Positions 13,258 through 25,085 of a stretch of DNA of 64,000 bases are shown here, piece by piece; position 1 is the first letter of the stretch, and each line of letters starts with the position of its first letter. The stretch spans positions 6,254,711-6,318,710 of the forward strand of contig NC_053141.1 of assembly GCF_016808335.1 (NCBI RefSeq), given 5' to 3'. The DNA comes from Panicum virgatum (Eukaryota > Streptophyta > Magnoliopsida > Poales > Poaceae). The notes under the pieces were generated by a model. That model did not search any database, had not been told where the DNA came from, and saw only the letters and a list, made by a program, of their open reading frames with translations. Position numbers and translations under genes: made by a program.

Positions 13258-14097
13258 ATCTATGTTTTACCAAAACCACCGACCATATCTTCCTATAAAT
13301 ACCCCGAAGCCGCCGTCAAAGAGGGGGCATCGCGGAAAGATCACAGAGATCGCAGAGAAAGAGCATCCAGAGATACATTCGAGTTAGACACAAGAGAAAG
13401 GCGACACCGGAAGCCTCATCGTCCCTCGGCGCCGCTGCAAGTTGGAGGTCAGCAAGGGATCCATCCCTTGCCGGAGATTGCGTCACCATGATCGACTACG
13501 CTTCGCTTAGCTTCATGGGGTAAAGTCCTCGTTTGTTCATGGGGTTGTAAGGAGATCTTGAGTTGTAATTGCCGAATCCTTTATGAGATTGATCTATCAC
13601 GATTCTTGTTGATGATGCTTTGATGCCTAATAGTTCGCGACTTGGCTTTGGGTTTGCTTTGCTCTTGCATGATTTACTTAGATTACATCAACTATCGTGT
13701 TCTTGTTGATTCGTTACCGATTATCCTCGTGTAGTGACAGTATGCGGGAGGGAAAGGTTTTGATCTTGGAACACACCTTTGGTAGATTAGATCTGTTCTT
13801 CGTTGCTTGGTGATTACCTCTCTAGTGATCCTAGACCCTATGGACAAATGCTCTTCATATCTTGTGCACACATCTATCATTGCTCACTAGTCTAGATTAG
13901 ATTAGATTGGTTAGATTAGATCTATTTTACACTCATACACTCAATATAGATCTTTTACCAACATCATTAGTGCTTAGTTAAGCATAGTAATACACTTGTT
14001 CCGTGGATTGATAAACCTTGGGGAAATACTCTAAGGGAAAAGCTACACGATTCGTGTGCTTGCGGTACGTAAATTGGCGCTTTAAGAAGCGTCAACA
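13258..14097 (+). repeat. B 5' LTR, truncated (840 of about 1208 bp)
   Basis: It aligns with 22367-23207 and keeps TATAAATA at 13294-13301 and the end GCGTCAACA. The upstream 367 bp, which in the 3' LTR hold the GGCCGGCC module, are absent. The breakpoint joins directly to A's antisense gene. Confidence 0.92.
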
Positions 14098-14105
14098 AGC
14101 TTTTC

Positions 14106-14123
14106 TGGTGCCGTTGCCGGGGA
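14106..14123 (+). other. B primer-binding site
   Basis: TGGTGCCGTTGCCGGGGA lies 8 nt after the LTR end. It resembles the primer site complementary to the 3' end of tRNA-Asp that is usual in Athila-like elements. Confidence 0.75.
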
Positions 14124-14228
14124 ACAAGCGATTTTGCTACGTTTAACTTTGTATTAATTTTGTTGGTTGCTAACACCTAACCTTTTCCCTAGAAAATTTT
14201 TGTTTTTGTTTTTGTTTTGATTGTCTAG

Positions 14229-14981
14229 ATGGGCCATCTCATTCAACACGTGGAGGAAGGAGAAAAATCACTAAGGGATTATGCAAGCCCGCGATCGGAG
14301 GACTTCGACATGCAAAAATCAGATTCGGTGTTGCGAGCCACCGAGTACGAGATCAAGCCTCAAATCATCAAGATGGCGGCGGCAAACCCCTTTAGAGGAG
14401 ATGAGACGGACAACCCATATAGACATATCAAGTGGTTCACAATGCTATGCAACATGGTACAACAAGACGGAGTTCCGCTAGCTTGGTTTAGATGGAATCT
14501 TTTCCCATACTCACTTGCGGAAGAAGCGAGAAGATGGTTTGCACTTTCATCCTTCGAGGCAAAAGGAAATTGGGATGACTTGATGAAGAAATTTTGCGAG
14601 AGGTTCTTTCCGTTAAGCAAGGTTCAACATATTCGGAAGCAAGTGATCAACTTCGCGCAAGGAGAAGAAGAAGGGATAGATCAAGCATGGGATAGATTCA
14701 ATGGATTGATTGAACAAGGACCGAAGCTCGGATTTTCCGGTGAAGTACTCTTGCATACCTTTTACTTTTCCCTAACCCCCGAGTGCATGCAATTTGTTCA
14801 AATGTGTGCAGGAGGAGATCTCATGGAGAAAACACTCACGGAAGCCGCCCAACTCCTACAAAAAATCAGCAAGGGTGCGGCCATGCGAAGAGATTGGAAA
14901 AACGATGTTCGACAAGCTCCAAGGAAGAATCTCAAGTGCGGGTGCTTGCTGGAATTTTTAGAAAAGAGGCATCGGAAGTGA
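14229..14981 (+). pseudogene. B gag
   Basis: The ORF starts at ATG 14229, 130 nt after the LTR, and gives 250 codons. The gag core spans about residues 40-190 (NPFRGDETDNPYRHIKWF, LFPYSLAEEARRWF, CERFFPLSKVQHIRKQ), the Athila-type arrangement. The native frame seems to run into protease, but here they are in different frames, with the shift near 14930, so the tail after about residue 235 is out of frame. No clear CCHC zinc knuckle is seen. Gag would form the cytoplasmic particle. Confidence 0.85.
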
Positions 14982-17257
14982 AGGAAGAACAACCGAAGCA
15001 TGGGAAAGTCATAGAGACAAACCACGATGAAGAAGCATCGATCCGGAGTGCAATGAAAGACGACCCGGAAAAGAAAGGAAGAACCATGGGCACCGCCAAA
15101 TCGCTAAGGGAATTCGAGCAAATGGATTGGATACCAATTGACTTTGGAAGACTGTTCGACAAAGCAAGACCGCATCCAAATCAGCGAGGAATGGCGAAGG
15201 TGATAGTGGAAGACTTCCCGCTAGATAATCACACGGGATATACATTTGGCAAGGAATCGGCCGGTGATATTATTCGGAAACTTTTTGAAGAAAAAGAGGA
15301 AGAGATTGACTTAGACGAAGTGCTGGAAATCAAAAGGACCCTAGGAGTGAACTCGGAATCGTCACCCTACGTGCACATAGCCCAATTATATGTGATTGGA
15401 AGCGATCAAGGCGAAGGTAACCTATCACCCACACCTCGTGTTGATTGCATAATAGAAGGAATAGAATGTTGCAATGTTTTATGTGACGTTGGTGCCCATG
15501 TTAGTGTGATGAGTTCTAAGGTTTATGTTGAGCTTTTTAACGAAACATCAAACCTAGATGCCACAATCATTAAATTGATCATGGGAGATGGTAGATTAAT
15601 CAAACCGCTAGGAGTGCTTAGAAATCTAAATGTTGCCATAGCGGGTAAAAAAATTCCTACCGACTTTTTTGTGATTAACGCTAGTGATGATGAGCATGAA
15701 GGCATAATCCTTGGAAAACCCTTTCTCAAATTAGTAAATGCTGTTCTAGATGTTGGAAAAGGGATTGTCACTTTTGATCTAGATGGAGAGAAGCGCTCAT
15801 TTGAATTTCATTCAAAACCGTCTTTTGCTTCACCTCTACCTCTTGATAACGAAGAGGTAGAGAGCATTTGTTCCATTGATTCTTTCAGGGATCCTCTCCA
15901 ACGCGCTTTGGAGAATGGAGACGCTCAAGATGATCAAGACGAAGAACTAGTGGAAACAATGGAAGAGTTGAAGCCACAACATGGGAATTCGGAGGAAGAA
16001 AAATTTGAAGACATTGGAGAGTTAGATCAAGAAGAGGGTGGTGCGCCCGATGTTGAGATGAAGGCACTCCCCAAGGGATTGAAATATGAATTTTTGGGAG
16101 ATGGCAAGACTTTTTCGGTGATTGTTAGCGACGAATTGAGCCCGGAAGAGACGGAGAAGTTGCTGAATTTATTAAAGAAGCACAAAAAGGTGATTGGCTA
16201 CTCGATTAATGACTTGAAAGGTATTAGCCCCGCTTTTTGCACACATCGTATACAACTCGAGGAGCAATACAAGCCGGTCGTAGAGCATCAAAGAAGGTTG
16301 AGCCATGCTATGCGCGATGTGGTGAAGAAGGAGGTTATCAAATTGTTGAATGCCGGAATAATATACCCCGTGCCACATAGTGAATGGGTAAGCCCCGTGC
16401 ATTGCGTTCCGAAGAAGGGAGGACTCATGGTTGTGAAAAATGAGAAGGAGCAATTGATACCGCAAAGAACCATCACGGGATGGAGGATGTGCATCGATTA
16501 TAGAAAATTGAATAAGGCAACGAGGAAGGATCATTTTCCACTACCATTCATTGACGAGATGCTAGAAAGGTTGGCAAAGCATTCACACTTTTGTTACCTT
16601 GATGGATACTCAGGATTCTTCCAAATACCTATTCATCTGGATGATCAACATAAGACCACGTTTACTTGCCCATATGGAACTTTTGCATATCGGAGGATGC
16701 CTTTTGGATTGTGCAATGCGCCCGCTTCTTTTCAAAGGTGCATGATGGCTATATTTTCAGATTTCATAGAAGAGATTATGGAGGTATTCATGGATGATTT
16801 CTCGGTGCATGGTACTAGCTATGATAATTGCTTGGCAAATTTGGAGAAAGTTCTTAAAAGATGTGGAGAGGTTGATCTTGTGCTTAATTGGGAGAAGTGT
16901 CATTTCATGGTGAAAGAAGGAATTGTTCTCGGTCATGTTATCTCTGAGAGAGGGATAGAGGTGGACAGAGCAAAAATAGAAACCGTGAAGAAGTTGCCAT
17001 CACCTACGGACATCAAATCTTTGAGGAGTTTCCTCGGTCATGCCGGATTCTATAGGAGGTTTATAAAGGATTTTTCAAAAATCACCAAGCCATTGACACA
17101 ACTTCTCCAAAAAGATGTGGAGTACATTTTCGATTGTGATTGTCTTCACGCATTTCGAACACTCAAGCAATCTCTCATAAGTGCTCCTATCATGCAACCT
17201 CTGGATTGGAATCTACCTTTTGAAATCATGTGTGATGCAAGCGACTACGCCGTATGA
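14930..17257 (+). pseudogene. B protease and reverse transcriptase
   Basis: The open frame reaches back to 14783, but protein resembling pol starts near 14930. Protease is near 15470-15760 with active-site motif LCDVGAHVSVMS. Reverse transcriptase is near 16290-16960 with HSEWVSPVHCVPKKGG, CIDYRKLNKATRKDHFPLPF and catalytic FMDD. The connection and start of RNase H follow (FEIMCDASDYAV) and end at a TGA (17255-17257), most likely a changed glycine codon. RT motifs look intact. It converts the element's RNA to DNA inside the particle. Confidence 0.9.
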
Positions 17258-17612
17258 GCCGTTCTTGGACAAAGGAAAGAGGGGAAGGTAAATGCTATCT
17301 ACTACGCAAGCAAGACTCTCAATGAAGCCCAAGTTAATTATGCGACAATGGAGAAAGAATTGCTTGCCGTGGTATTCGCCTTCGAAAAATTCAGATCATA
17401 CATAGTAAATTCAAAGGTGATAGTTTATACGGACCATGCGGCAATCAAGTATCTCTTGTCCAAGAAAGACGCCACGCTTGATTCGATGGATCCTATTGCT
17501 ACAAGAATTCGATGTGGAGATAAGGGACAAGAAAGGGGCAGAAAATGTTGTGGCTGATCACTTATCAAGGATGAACCACTGAGATAATGGAAAAGAACCT
17601 ATCGAGGATCAA
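17258..17612 (+). pseudogene. B RNase H (continuation)
   Basis: After the TGA the same frame continues with YYASKTLNEAQVNYATMEKE and [14 protein letters not shown], typical RNase H. A small deletion near 17485-17500 shifts the frame; the other frame then carries the conserved end [20 protein letters not shown], followed by a TGA near 17580. The catalytic aspartate region is recognisable. Confidence 0.85.
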
Positions 17613-18956
17613 ATGAGAGATGATCACCTATATAGAATTCTCGACAAAGATAGTTGGATGAATGAAATAATAAGGGCAATAAAAGGGATGCCCTTGGATC
17701 ACTTGGAGAAGAATGCAAAGAAAAGAGTGATCGCAGAAAGAAGAAAATACTATTGGGATCCACCATATTTATATAGATATGGAGAAGATGGGGTCCTAAG
17801 AAGATGCATACCGAGAGAGGAACGTGAAGAAGTTCTAAGAAAGTGTCACTCATCGGGATATGGAGGACATTATGGGCACTTTAGAACTCAAGCTAAGGTA
17901 TGGGCTAGTGGATTCTATTGGCCCGAGATGCATGAAGATGCGAAAAGATTTGTTTCGACTTGTCCGGAATGCCAAAGTACGGGGAATATCTCTCAAAGGA
18001 ATGCCATGCCATTAAACTACAATTTGCAAATAGATCTATTTGATGTCTGGGGAATCGATTTCATGGGACCATTTGTGAACTCACATGGGTTCGAACATAT
18101 ATTGGTGATGGTGGATTATGTTTCTAAGTGGGTTGAAGCTATGCCGTGTCGGAAGGCATCAACGGAGGAGTCCACACACATGATTAAATCGGTAATCTTC
18201 CCTCGATATGGCGTCCCGAGAATATTGATAAGCGACGGAGGAACACACTTCACGGGCAAATACTTTGGTAAATGCTTGAAGAAATTGGGAATTGAACATA
18301 GAGTGTCCACGGCTTATCACCCCCAAACAAACGGACAAGCGGAAACTTCGAACAAGCAATTAAAGGACATTTTAAAGAAGACCGTGGTAAAAGGAGGAAA
18401 AGATTGGTCGAAGAGACTAGATGATGCACTATGGGCATATCGTACGACACACAAAACCCCGATTGGTATGACTCCTTATCAATTTGTTTATGGAAAAACA
18501 TGCCACTTGCCGGTTGAGCTAGAACATAAGGCGTATTGGGCAATGAAGGAAATGAACTTTGATGCGGAAGCTGCTGGAATTAAAAGGAGAATCCAAATAA
18601 GCGAATTGGAGGAGTTAAGATTGAAAGCGTACAATAGTGCATCAATTTACAAAGAAAGGATGAAGAGATGGTACGACAAACGATTACAAAACAAGGAATT
18701 CAAAGAAGGAGACAAGGTCCTACTGTACAATTCAAGATTCATACTCTTTGGCAAAGGAAAATTACAAAGCAAATTGGATGGACCATACGTCGCACACTCG
18801 GTTTCACCCATGGGAGCGGTGACAATCATGGATGCGAAAGGCGACCAATATGTGGTGAACGGACAACGACTAAAGGTATTCTTGGAGCCCGATGTCGTGC
18901 CCCTTCATTACATTGACATATACACCATGGATGAGGAACCGAAACGTCAAGCCTAA
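17613..18956 (+). pseudogene. B integrase
   Basis: An open frame of 447 codons is the C-terminal part of pol. The HHCC zinc-binding region is at GGHYGHF...CPECQ. The catalytic triad is visible as D in [10 protein letters not shown] in ISDGGTHF and E in [10 protein letters not shown]. The C-terminal region includes [12 protein letters not shown] and KLDGPYVA. The domain itself seems intact, but RNase H and gag lesions upstream would stop its synthesis from a normal polyprotein. It joins element DNA to chromosomal DNA. Confidence 0.88.
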
Positions 18957-19091
18957 CGACGTTAAGCAAGGTAAGTTTGTAAATATTCTCTTTTAGATTT
19001 TATTTTTATAGTTTTATTTCTATTCTGGATGAACTTTGAGTAAAACATAGGCTTCTAATTTATTGGTGTGCACCTCGGAAAAAGTTGGAGT

Positions 19092-19150
19092 CCAGGGGGC
19101 TGAAAAACCCCCTGGGCCGGCCGGCCCAACACCCCTAGGCCGGCCGGCCT
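19092..19150. repeat. B module copy 1: hairpin plus two GGCCGGCC palindromes
   Basis: CCAGGGGG and CCCCCTGG form a hairpin, followed by GGGCCGGCCGGCCC and, 9 nt later, AGGCCGGCCGGCCT. Similar modules lie at 21069-21126 and in the LTR at 22254-22306. This one is about 130 bp before the TATA box of ORF3. Confidence 0.85.
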
Positions 19151-19282
19151 ATGCCACTTCGTGTGTGTTTCGGTCTCGATTTTTGGTAGGTGCGAGATAA
19201 GGAAATTTCAAACCTGTGCCTTATAGATTTCGCATGCCAAAACCGAAGAGATTTTGGACTTCTCGTCCAAGTCTTTTCGGGA

Positions 19283-19290
19283 TATAAATA
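19283..19290 (+). promoter_or_regulatory. Internal TATA box before B ORF3
   Basis: TATAAATA lies 71 nt before the ORF3 ATG and matches the TATAAATA in B's own LTR (22403-22410). It suggests ORF3 is made from its own transcript. Confidence 0.55.
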
Positions 19291-19360
19291 GAGGCGCGGG
19301 GTAGATCTATTCTCTCATACTTTTCAAATCTACACCACCACCTCGTGAGAGACGTCGACA

Positions 19361-20179
19361 ATGGCTGGTCCAGCGAGCGCAAGAGCCATGATTGCAGCAA
19401 TGGAGATCGAGGAGAGGGGCTTGACGCCCGACACCCCCACGCCAAAGACACCTAGCCCCATCTTGGCAACCGGTGCGACACCCCTCCTTGTTGAAGCAAA
19501 GCGATGTGAAGCGAAGGCCTCTCCAAAGAAATTCAATACCCAAGCACAGATGAGCGTCGGAGGGAAGGGCCTTCAATGGTGCAACGAGAAGCTAGCTCAA
19601 GCCCAAAGGGTGGTTGTCGTCATCAGCAGCGACGAAGACGAAGGCGAGAGGCGACAAGACAAAAAGCCACCCGCGCCTAGGCGTTCCTTGTGCCTCCTCG
19701 GAGTCAAAAGAAAGAACTACATCGAGCACACCCCGGAGCCGAAGGACTATGCTGGAGACAGCGATTGGGAGAGCATCATGAGCCCTGGTTCATGGGGTGC
19801 CACCGGTCGTGACTACGATGATGATTGGACGGGGTGGTCCGAAGAGGAGAGAAGGGAAGAAGACGACCCCTCCGGAGGTGATAGCGGCAAGAAGAAGAAG
19901 GACGACGGCGAGCCCGAAGATGACAGCCCCAACCACGGCGGGCATCACTTCGGGTGCTGTTTCAAGTGCCGCAATGAAATCGCGGATCTCCGCACCACCA
20001 TTGGCAGGTGCCACGATCGAATCATGGCAATGGATCGAAGGATGGACGACATCGAGAGCTTGGTTGAGAGAGACTACAACTTCCTTGTCCACAACATAAG
20101 GAAGTTATTCGGGATGGTCGGAGACCTACAAAAGCAAGGAGGAGGGCGTCCAAGATGCAATTGCCCGAGGTGCCATTGA
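19361..20179 (+). CDS. B third ORF, unknown protein (272 aa)
   Basis: A plus-strand ORF between integrase and the 3' LTR, where Athila-like elements carry an env-like ORF. I see no signal peptide or membrane segment, so an envelope role is not supported. The N-terminal third is Pro/Thr-rich (TPDTPTPKTP). The middle is acidic (SSDEDEGERR, SEEERREEDD). The C-terminal part has GCCFKCRNEIADLRTTIG, a predicted coiled coil, and CNCPRCH, giving clustered Cys/His that could bind metal. The frame is open from ATG to stop, unlike the neighbouring pol. Function unknown. Confidence 0.6.
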   Translation: MAGPASARAMIAAMEIEERGLTPDTPTPKTPSPILATGATPLLVEAKRCEAKASPKKFNTQAQMSVGGKGLQWCNEKLAQAQRVVVVISSDEDEGERRQDKKPPAPRRSLCLLGVKRKNYIEHTPEPKDYAGDSDWESIMSPGSWGATGRDYDDDWTGWSEEERREEDDPSGGDSGKKKKDDGEPEDDSPNHGGHHFGCCFKCRNEIADLRTTIGRCHDRIMAMDRRMDDIESLVERDYNFLVHNIRKLFGMVGDLQKQGGGRPRCNCPRCH

Positions 20180-21999
20180 GAACACCGACGAGCGTCACAC
20201 TCGTCTTTTATATCATTGCGACGAGGACGCCACATAATCTAAGCATGGGGGGGGGAGGTGTGACAACTCGTAGAATAATTTTGTTAGTCTTTGTTTACTT
20301 GAAAGTTCGTCGTGTGCGTGTCTTTAATTCCGCATGTGTGAGAGTCATAGTCTAGCGTTGTGTGCTTTATTTTTCACATGTGTGAGAGTGAGTCTTAAAT
20401 TAGTGTAGAGTCATGAAAACAAAATAAAAAGAGTCTTTGTTTTTTTTGTTGGATCGTGCATTTTTATTTATGCATTTAGTTTTACTTTATTTTCTTTAAA
20501 GCAATTGTTCACGAGCGTTGTCATGAAATTTATTTCGTATTTGTGGAGCTTAGTAGATTATTCGTCCATGTCAATACCCACACTTGAGCTTTGATCTAGC
20601 ACTTAGTTTTGATTACGCTTGCGAGTAAGGCATGATTTGGAGGACTTTAATTTCATAAAAATAATAAAACCCCTACAAGCATAAGGTTGATCAAGTTCTT
20701 GACAAGTTGAGAGTAAAAATCCTATCATCCAAAAGTTTTATTCGTTCCACAATAAGTATTGGATGTACATTGAGTTGAGTTAGGATTTCTTTCTCTTGGG
20801 AGTTTTAATTTCGAGCAATGATCATGTCCATATTTTTCATCTTTGAATTGCTAGCCACGTCAATATTCGGTAATGAGAATTCCTCATTGGAACAACTCAT
20901 GAAATCTACCGGATTCCAAAACCCGAACCCGAGATTTTCTTGTTTATTATCGTCTTCCTTGACCACAACCCAATTGTGAGGATACGTTCTGTTTCTGCGC
21001 ATGATTTGTGTAAAACATAATTTTGGGATGAAGAAAGGAAGGAGTATTCGAAAGATGGACCGAATCCGACCTGGGAAAGCCCCAGGCCGGCCGGCCTACA
21101 CCTCTTGAGCAGGCCGGCCTAGGCCTCTCTGGTCTCGGTTCGGGCTCTAAAAATTTAGCGAGACACTTTGGAGTTTTGCCTATCTATGTTTTATAGAAAG
21201 TGTCCTATGAAAAGGTTCGGAGAAGAGAAAGAAAAGTCGGGAGAAAGAAAGAAAGGAAAAAAAATGTATGAGAAGAGAAGAAAAAATGAATGAAGGGATT
21301 CTATGGTTAGAGAAGTGCAAAGAGATATCACCTTGTTGTTTGAGAACAATATCCTCAATTCCAACCATGTGCAATCTGACAACGAGGACGATGCTTGTGC
21401 CTTGAAGTCAATCTTTTTGTATACCTTTGCACATGTCCACCATTCTAAATCTTCTTACCCTTGAACCCTTTACATTATGGAGAAACTCTCATGATCATTG
21501 GCTCGGAAGGTAAGCAATCATTATAAGGTTTTCTTAATTTGACAATATATGTATATACTTTGCTAAGCCTCACCTATAGCCCCACTTTATACTTGAGAGA
21601 CTTTTGGGAGATGAGAGTTTGCAAATAAAATAGGATAGCCACTTATATTGAGAGACATGAAAGGACTTGTGCAAGAATTTTTGGTCTAACCTTTGTTACA
21701 GGGTATTTTGTTTCTTAAATAAACAAAGAGAGAAAAACCTCCAAGTATGGCAAGAAAAGCAAGTGTTGTCGATATTCGAGTTGCCGGCTAAAGGTAAGAG
21801 TTGTGGAGTAATATTGGATGAGTTTTTAAACGCCCATGATATGATTATCCTCGCTGCTCCTCTGACCTTTGTTTGAAGAAATATTGTTAGACTTATTTGC
21901 ATAAGTAAATTTTGCAGTTCGAGAACTCTTGAGCAACCCATGGAAGGATTTGATGATTTGATTTGCTCGAGGACGAGCAAAAGCTAAGCATGGGGGGAA
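20180..21999 (+). other. B 3' non-coding region with module copy 2 and polypurine tract
   Basis: About 1.8 kb of mostly AT-rich DNA without a supported gene. It holds a second GGCCGGCC module at 21069-21126, followed by bases similar to the LTR U3 (GGTCTCGGTT, later TCTATGTTTTAT near 21184), so it may be a duplicated U3 piece. The polypurine tract GCATGGGGGGAA adjoins the 3' LTR. Confidence 0.7.
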
Positions 22000-23207
22000 T
22001 GTTGGCACTCCTTAAGTACCCATTTTACTATATGATTAGGAGTTGTTTTGGTAAATTCTTCGGGATGATTCATGTACTAACCCGCCACTTGGCACCCGAA
22101 CTTGACCGTTTTCGATTTTGTCCTGGATTTTGGAGCATGTTGCATTTTGACAGGAAATTGGACATTTTCGGAGATGTTTTGACGCATGGTTACAACTGGG
22201 CTAAGATGAGGAATAAGAGGAATATTCAACACGCGAAAGATGGGACCGAAAGGGGCCAGAAAAGGCCCAGGCCGGCCGGCCTGGAGTCCTTGGGCCGGCC
22301 GGCCTAGCCCTTTTCGGAGATCAATTGGTCTCGGTTTTCTTCAGCACGAAGTATGCGTCAACCCTAATCTATGTTTTATCAAAACCATCGACCATATCTT
22401 CCTATAAATACCCCGAAGCCGCCGTCAAAGAGGGGGCATCGCGGAAAGATCACAGAGATCGCAGAGAAAGAGCATCCAGAGATACATTCGAGTTAGACAC
22501 AAGAGAAAGGCGACACCGGAGGCCTCATCGTCCCTCGGTGCCGCTGCAAGTTGGAGGTCAGCAAGGGATCCATCCCTTGCCGGAGATTGCGTCACCATGA
22601 TCGACTACGCTTCGCTTAGCTTCATGGGGTAAAGTCCTCATTTGTTCATGGGGTTGTAAGGAGATCTTGAGTTGTAATTGCCGAATCCTTTATGAGATTG
22701 ATCTATCACGATTCTTGTTGATGATGCTTTGATGCCTAATAGTTCACGACTTGGCTTTGGGTTTGCTTTGCTCTTGCATGGTTTACTTAGATTACATCAA
22801 CTATCGTGTTCTTGTTGATTCGTTACCGATTATCCTCGTGTAGTGACAGTATGCGGGAGGGAAAGGTTTTGATCTTGGAACACACCTTTGGTAGATTAGA
22901 TCTAGTTCTTCGTTGCTTGGTGATTACCTCTCTAGTGATTCTAGACCCTATGGACAAATGCTCTTCATATCTTGTGCACACATCTATCATTGCTCACTAG
23001 TCTAGATTAGATTAGATTGGTTAGATTAGATCTATTTTACACTCATACACTCAATATAGATCTTTTACCAACATCATTAGTGCTTAGTTAAGCATTGTAA
23101 TACACTTGTTCCGTGGATTGATAAACCTTGGGGGAATACTCTAAGGGAAAAGCTACACGATCCGTGCGCTTGCGGTACGTAAATTGGCGCTTTAAGAAGT
23201 GTCAACA
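22000..23207 (+). repeat. B 3' LTR (1208 bp)
   Basis: It begins TGTTGGCACTCC and ends GTGTCAACA. The third GGCCGGCC module is in its U3 at 22254-22306 and TATAAATA is at 22403-22410. It matches the 5' remnant closely over 840 bp. Confidence 0.93.
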
Positions 23208-25085
23208 ACCGCCACGAGCCGTCCCAGCCAGGCGCGGAGTAGCTTCGGCGCGTCGTCGGGAGATGCGGGCCGGCGCAGGTTGGTCCGAGGCGCCTCGGGT
23301 TGCGCCTCCGTCGCCGCCACGGGAGCAGTGGCAGCAACAGAAGCAGTCGTGGAGCCTCCGTGGACGCTGGAGACCCGGCGCTTCAGGGTTAGTGTTATGC
23401 TGTTCACTCCCCATATTCTCGGTGCTCCGTTTTTTGCTGAAGGCTTCTTCTCTTTGTTCGCCACGGCTCCTCGCCCAAGCAGTTCTTCCGCCGCCGCCAT
23501 TCCGTCAGCGGGAGTCCAGGCGACAGGGGCCTCGGCGACGACGGCGGGGGCTACGGCGGGTGCGGAGAGCGCAGGTGCGGCGGCTTCCGCAGGCCCAGTG
23601 GCGCCCGACACGGCGGCGGCGGGTGCACCGACGTCAGGCGCTGCTACGCCCGACGTTACGGCAGCGGATGCGCCGGTGCCAGGTGCAGCTGCACCCGACG
23701 CGGCGGCGGTGGATGCGCCAGTACTAGGTGCAGCCACTCCGGACGTAGTGACCCCCGAGGCCTCGGCTACGGCGACCGTCGCGCCGGCAGCGAACTCGGC
23801 GTTGGCGAGCGCAGCGGCAGCGACAAGCACAACGGCAGCAGGTGTGGCAACCGTGAGTTCCTCGGCTCCTGAGGACCCGACGCATGGACCAGATGTCCCC
23901 TCCCCCAGTGCTCAACCTGCGGAAGAGTTGGAGGAGGTCTCTGGCAGGCATCCTCTGCAGGGTCTCTCGGAGGAGGAAGCGGCTCCTCCCCTCCCTCAGG
24001 TGCTGATCCAGGTCCGGCGGTCGATAGAGGAGGCAACCTCTTCCGCCGAGGTGGCCTTCCGGCAGGAGTGGGCTGCTTTGGAGAGCGAGCGCCAGTGCCT
24101 CTTCGACTGGCATACCCGCCTGGAGGCGCAAACGAAGGCCGAAGCCTCCCATGCTGCGGAAACTCGGTCCAAGCTCAAGGCCGACCAAGAGGCCTACCGA
24201 GCCAACCTTTGGAAGGTGTTCGATCGGGAGTTCGCAGTATCGAGCCGGGAAAAAGCCCTGGCGCAGCGGGAGGAGACTTTTGCCCAGGAGGTGGTCTGCT
24301 TCGCGGCTCAGCGGTCCGAGCTGGAGATTCGCCTTGCGGCTCAGTGGTCCGAGCTTGAGACCCGCAGCCAGGGTCTCGAGACCCGCAAGCTGGAGCTAGA
24401 CAAGCTCTCTGGGACCCTGGCTGGATGGCGGAAGCAGCTGGAGGAGAGGGCCAGCAAGCTGGCTGTTGCCGAGTTGGAGCTGGAGGAGGATAGGAAGTCC
24501 CTTGATAGGCGGGAATCCCACGCTGCCAACATGGAGAAGCAGCTTGACAAACAGCGCGACTCCCTCAAGAAGCTGAAGGAGTCAGCGGAGAAGAGGAAGG
24601 CTGAGCTCGAGGAGAGGTCTCGTGAGGTGGAAACAGCCAAGGCAGCTCTGGACACCTGGGTGCAGGAGGCAGTCCAGGAGGCGGTCCGGAAGTTGCAGGA
24701 GGACCAGCGCGTGGGGGCCCAGTGAATCGTCGACTGGGCGAGCGAAGCGAGCTTAGCGCTGGCGCCACTTGGAATGAGCCCAATCCAAGTGGCGGAGCTG
24801 CCAGCATCGATTGCTGACGCCCTCCCAGTGCTAAACTCCGCTTCGGATAGGCTCCGATGTCTGGAGCCGGTCCTTGCTGGCCAGCTTGAAGCCGAGGGTC
24901 GCGAGCTGATCCGGATGGTGGCGGAGCACATCCTGTCCTGCCTCCAGAGCCACGACCCGGCCATCTCGCTAGCTCTCGTGGTCGATGGTCCTGTGGCGGA
25001 GACGGAGGCCACCGCTCGGGACGGCGTGCGGGAGGTCGTGGACTTCGTAGCCGCCTACTTCAAGCGGGAGCCTGCAGACTCCTAA
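23208..25085 (+). pseudogene. Element A antisense ORF, part 3 (Ala-rich linker and coiled coil)
   Basis: Right of element B the plus strand is open from 23199 to 24725, then after one TGA (24723-24725) continues in the same frame to 25085. The first third is an Ala/Pro/Thr low-complexity linker. From about 23930 there is a long heptad-rich coiled coil (REKALAQREETFAQEV, LEERASKLAVAELELEED). The C-terminal 120 residues are helical. This coiled coil commonly follows Transposase_28 domains in grass sequences, so it is the far end of the gene begun at 780. The TGA may be a changed CGA. Part between 13171 and here is lost or disrupted. Confidence 0.65.

Larger units (their letters stand above)
13258..23207 (+). 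mobile_element. Element B: Athila-like Ty3/gypsy retrotransposon
   Basis: A plus-strand element with LTR remnant 13258-14097, primer site 14106-14123, gag 14229-14981, protease-RT to 17257, RNase H and integrase to 18956, a third ORF 19361-20179, polypurine tract 21987-21999 and 3' LTR 22000-23207. RT and gag resemble the Athila lineage (VPKKGG, GWRMCIDYRKLNKATRKDHF, FMDDFSVHG). The first 367 bp of the 5' LTR and its target duplication are missing, so only the right flank (ACCGC at 23208-23212) can be read. Pol has a TGA and small frameshifts, so B is defective. Confidence 0.9.

Noticed and set aside
19361..20179. Envelope gene of an infectious retrovirus
   Set aside because: No signal peptide, membrane anchor or cleavage site visible; kept as an unknown third ORF.
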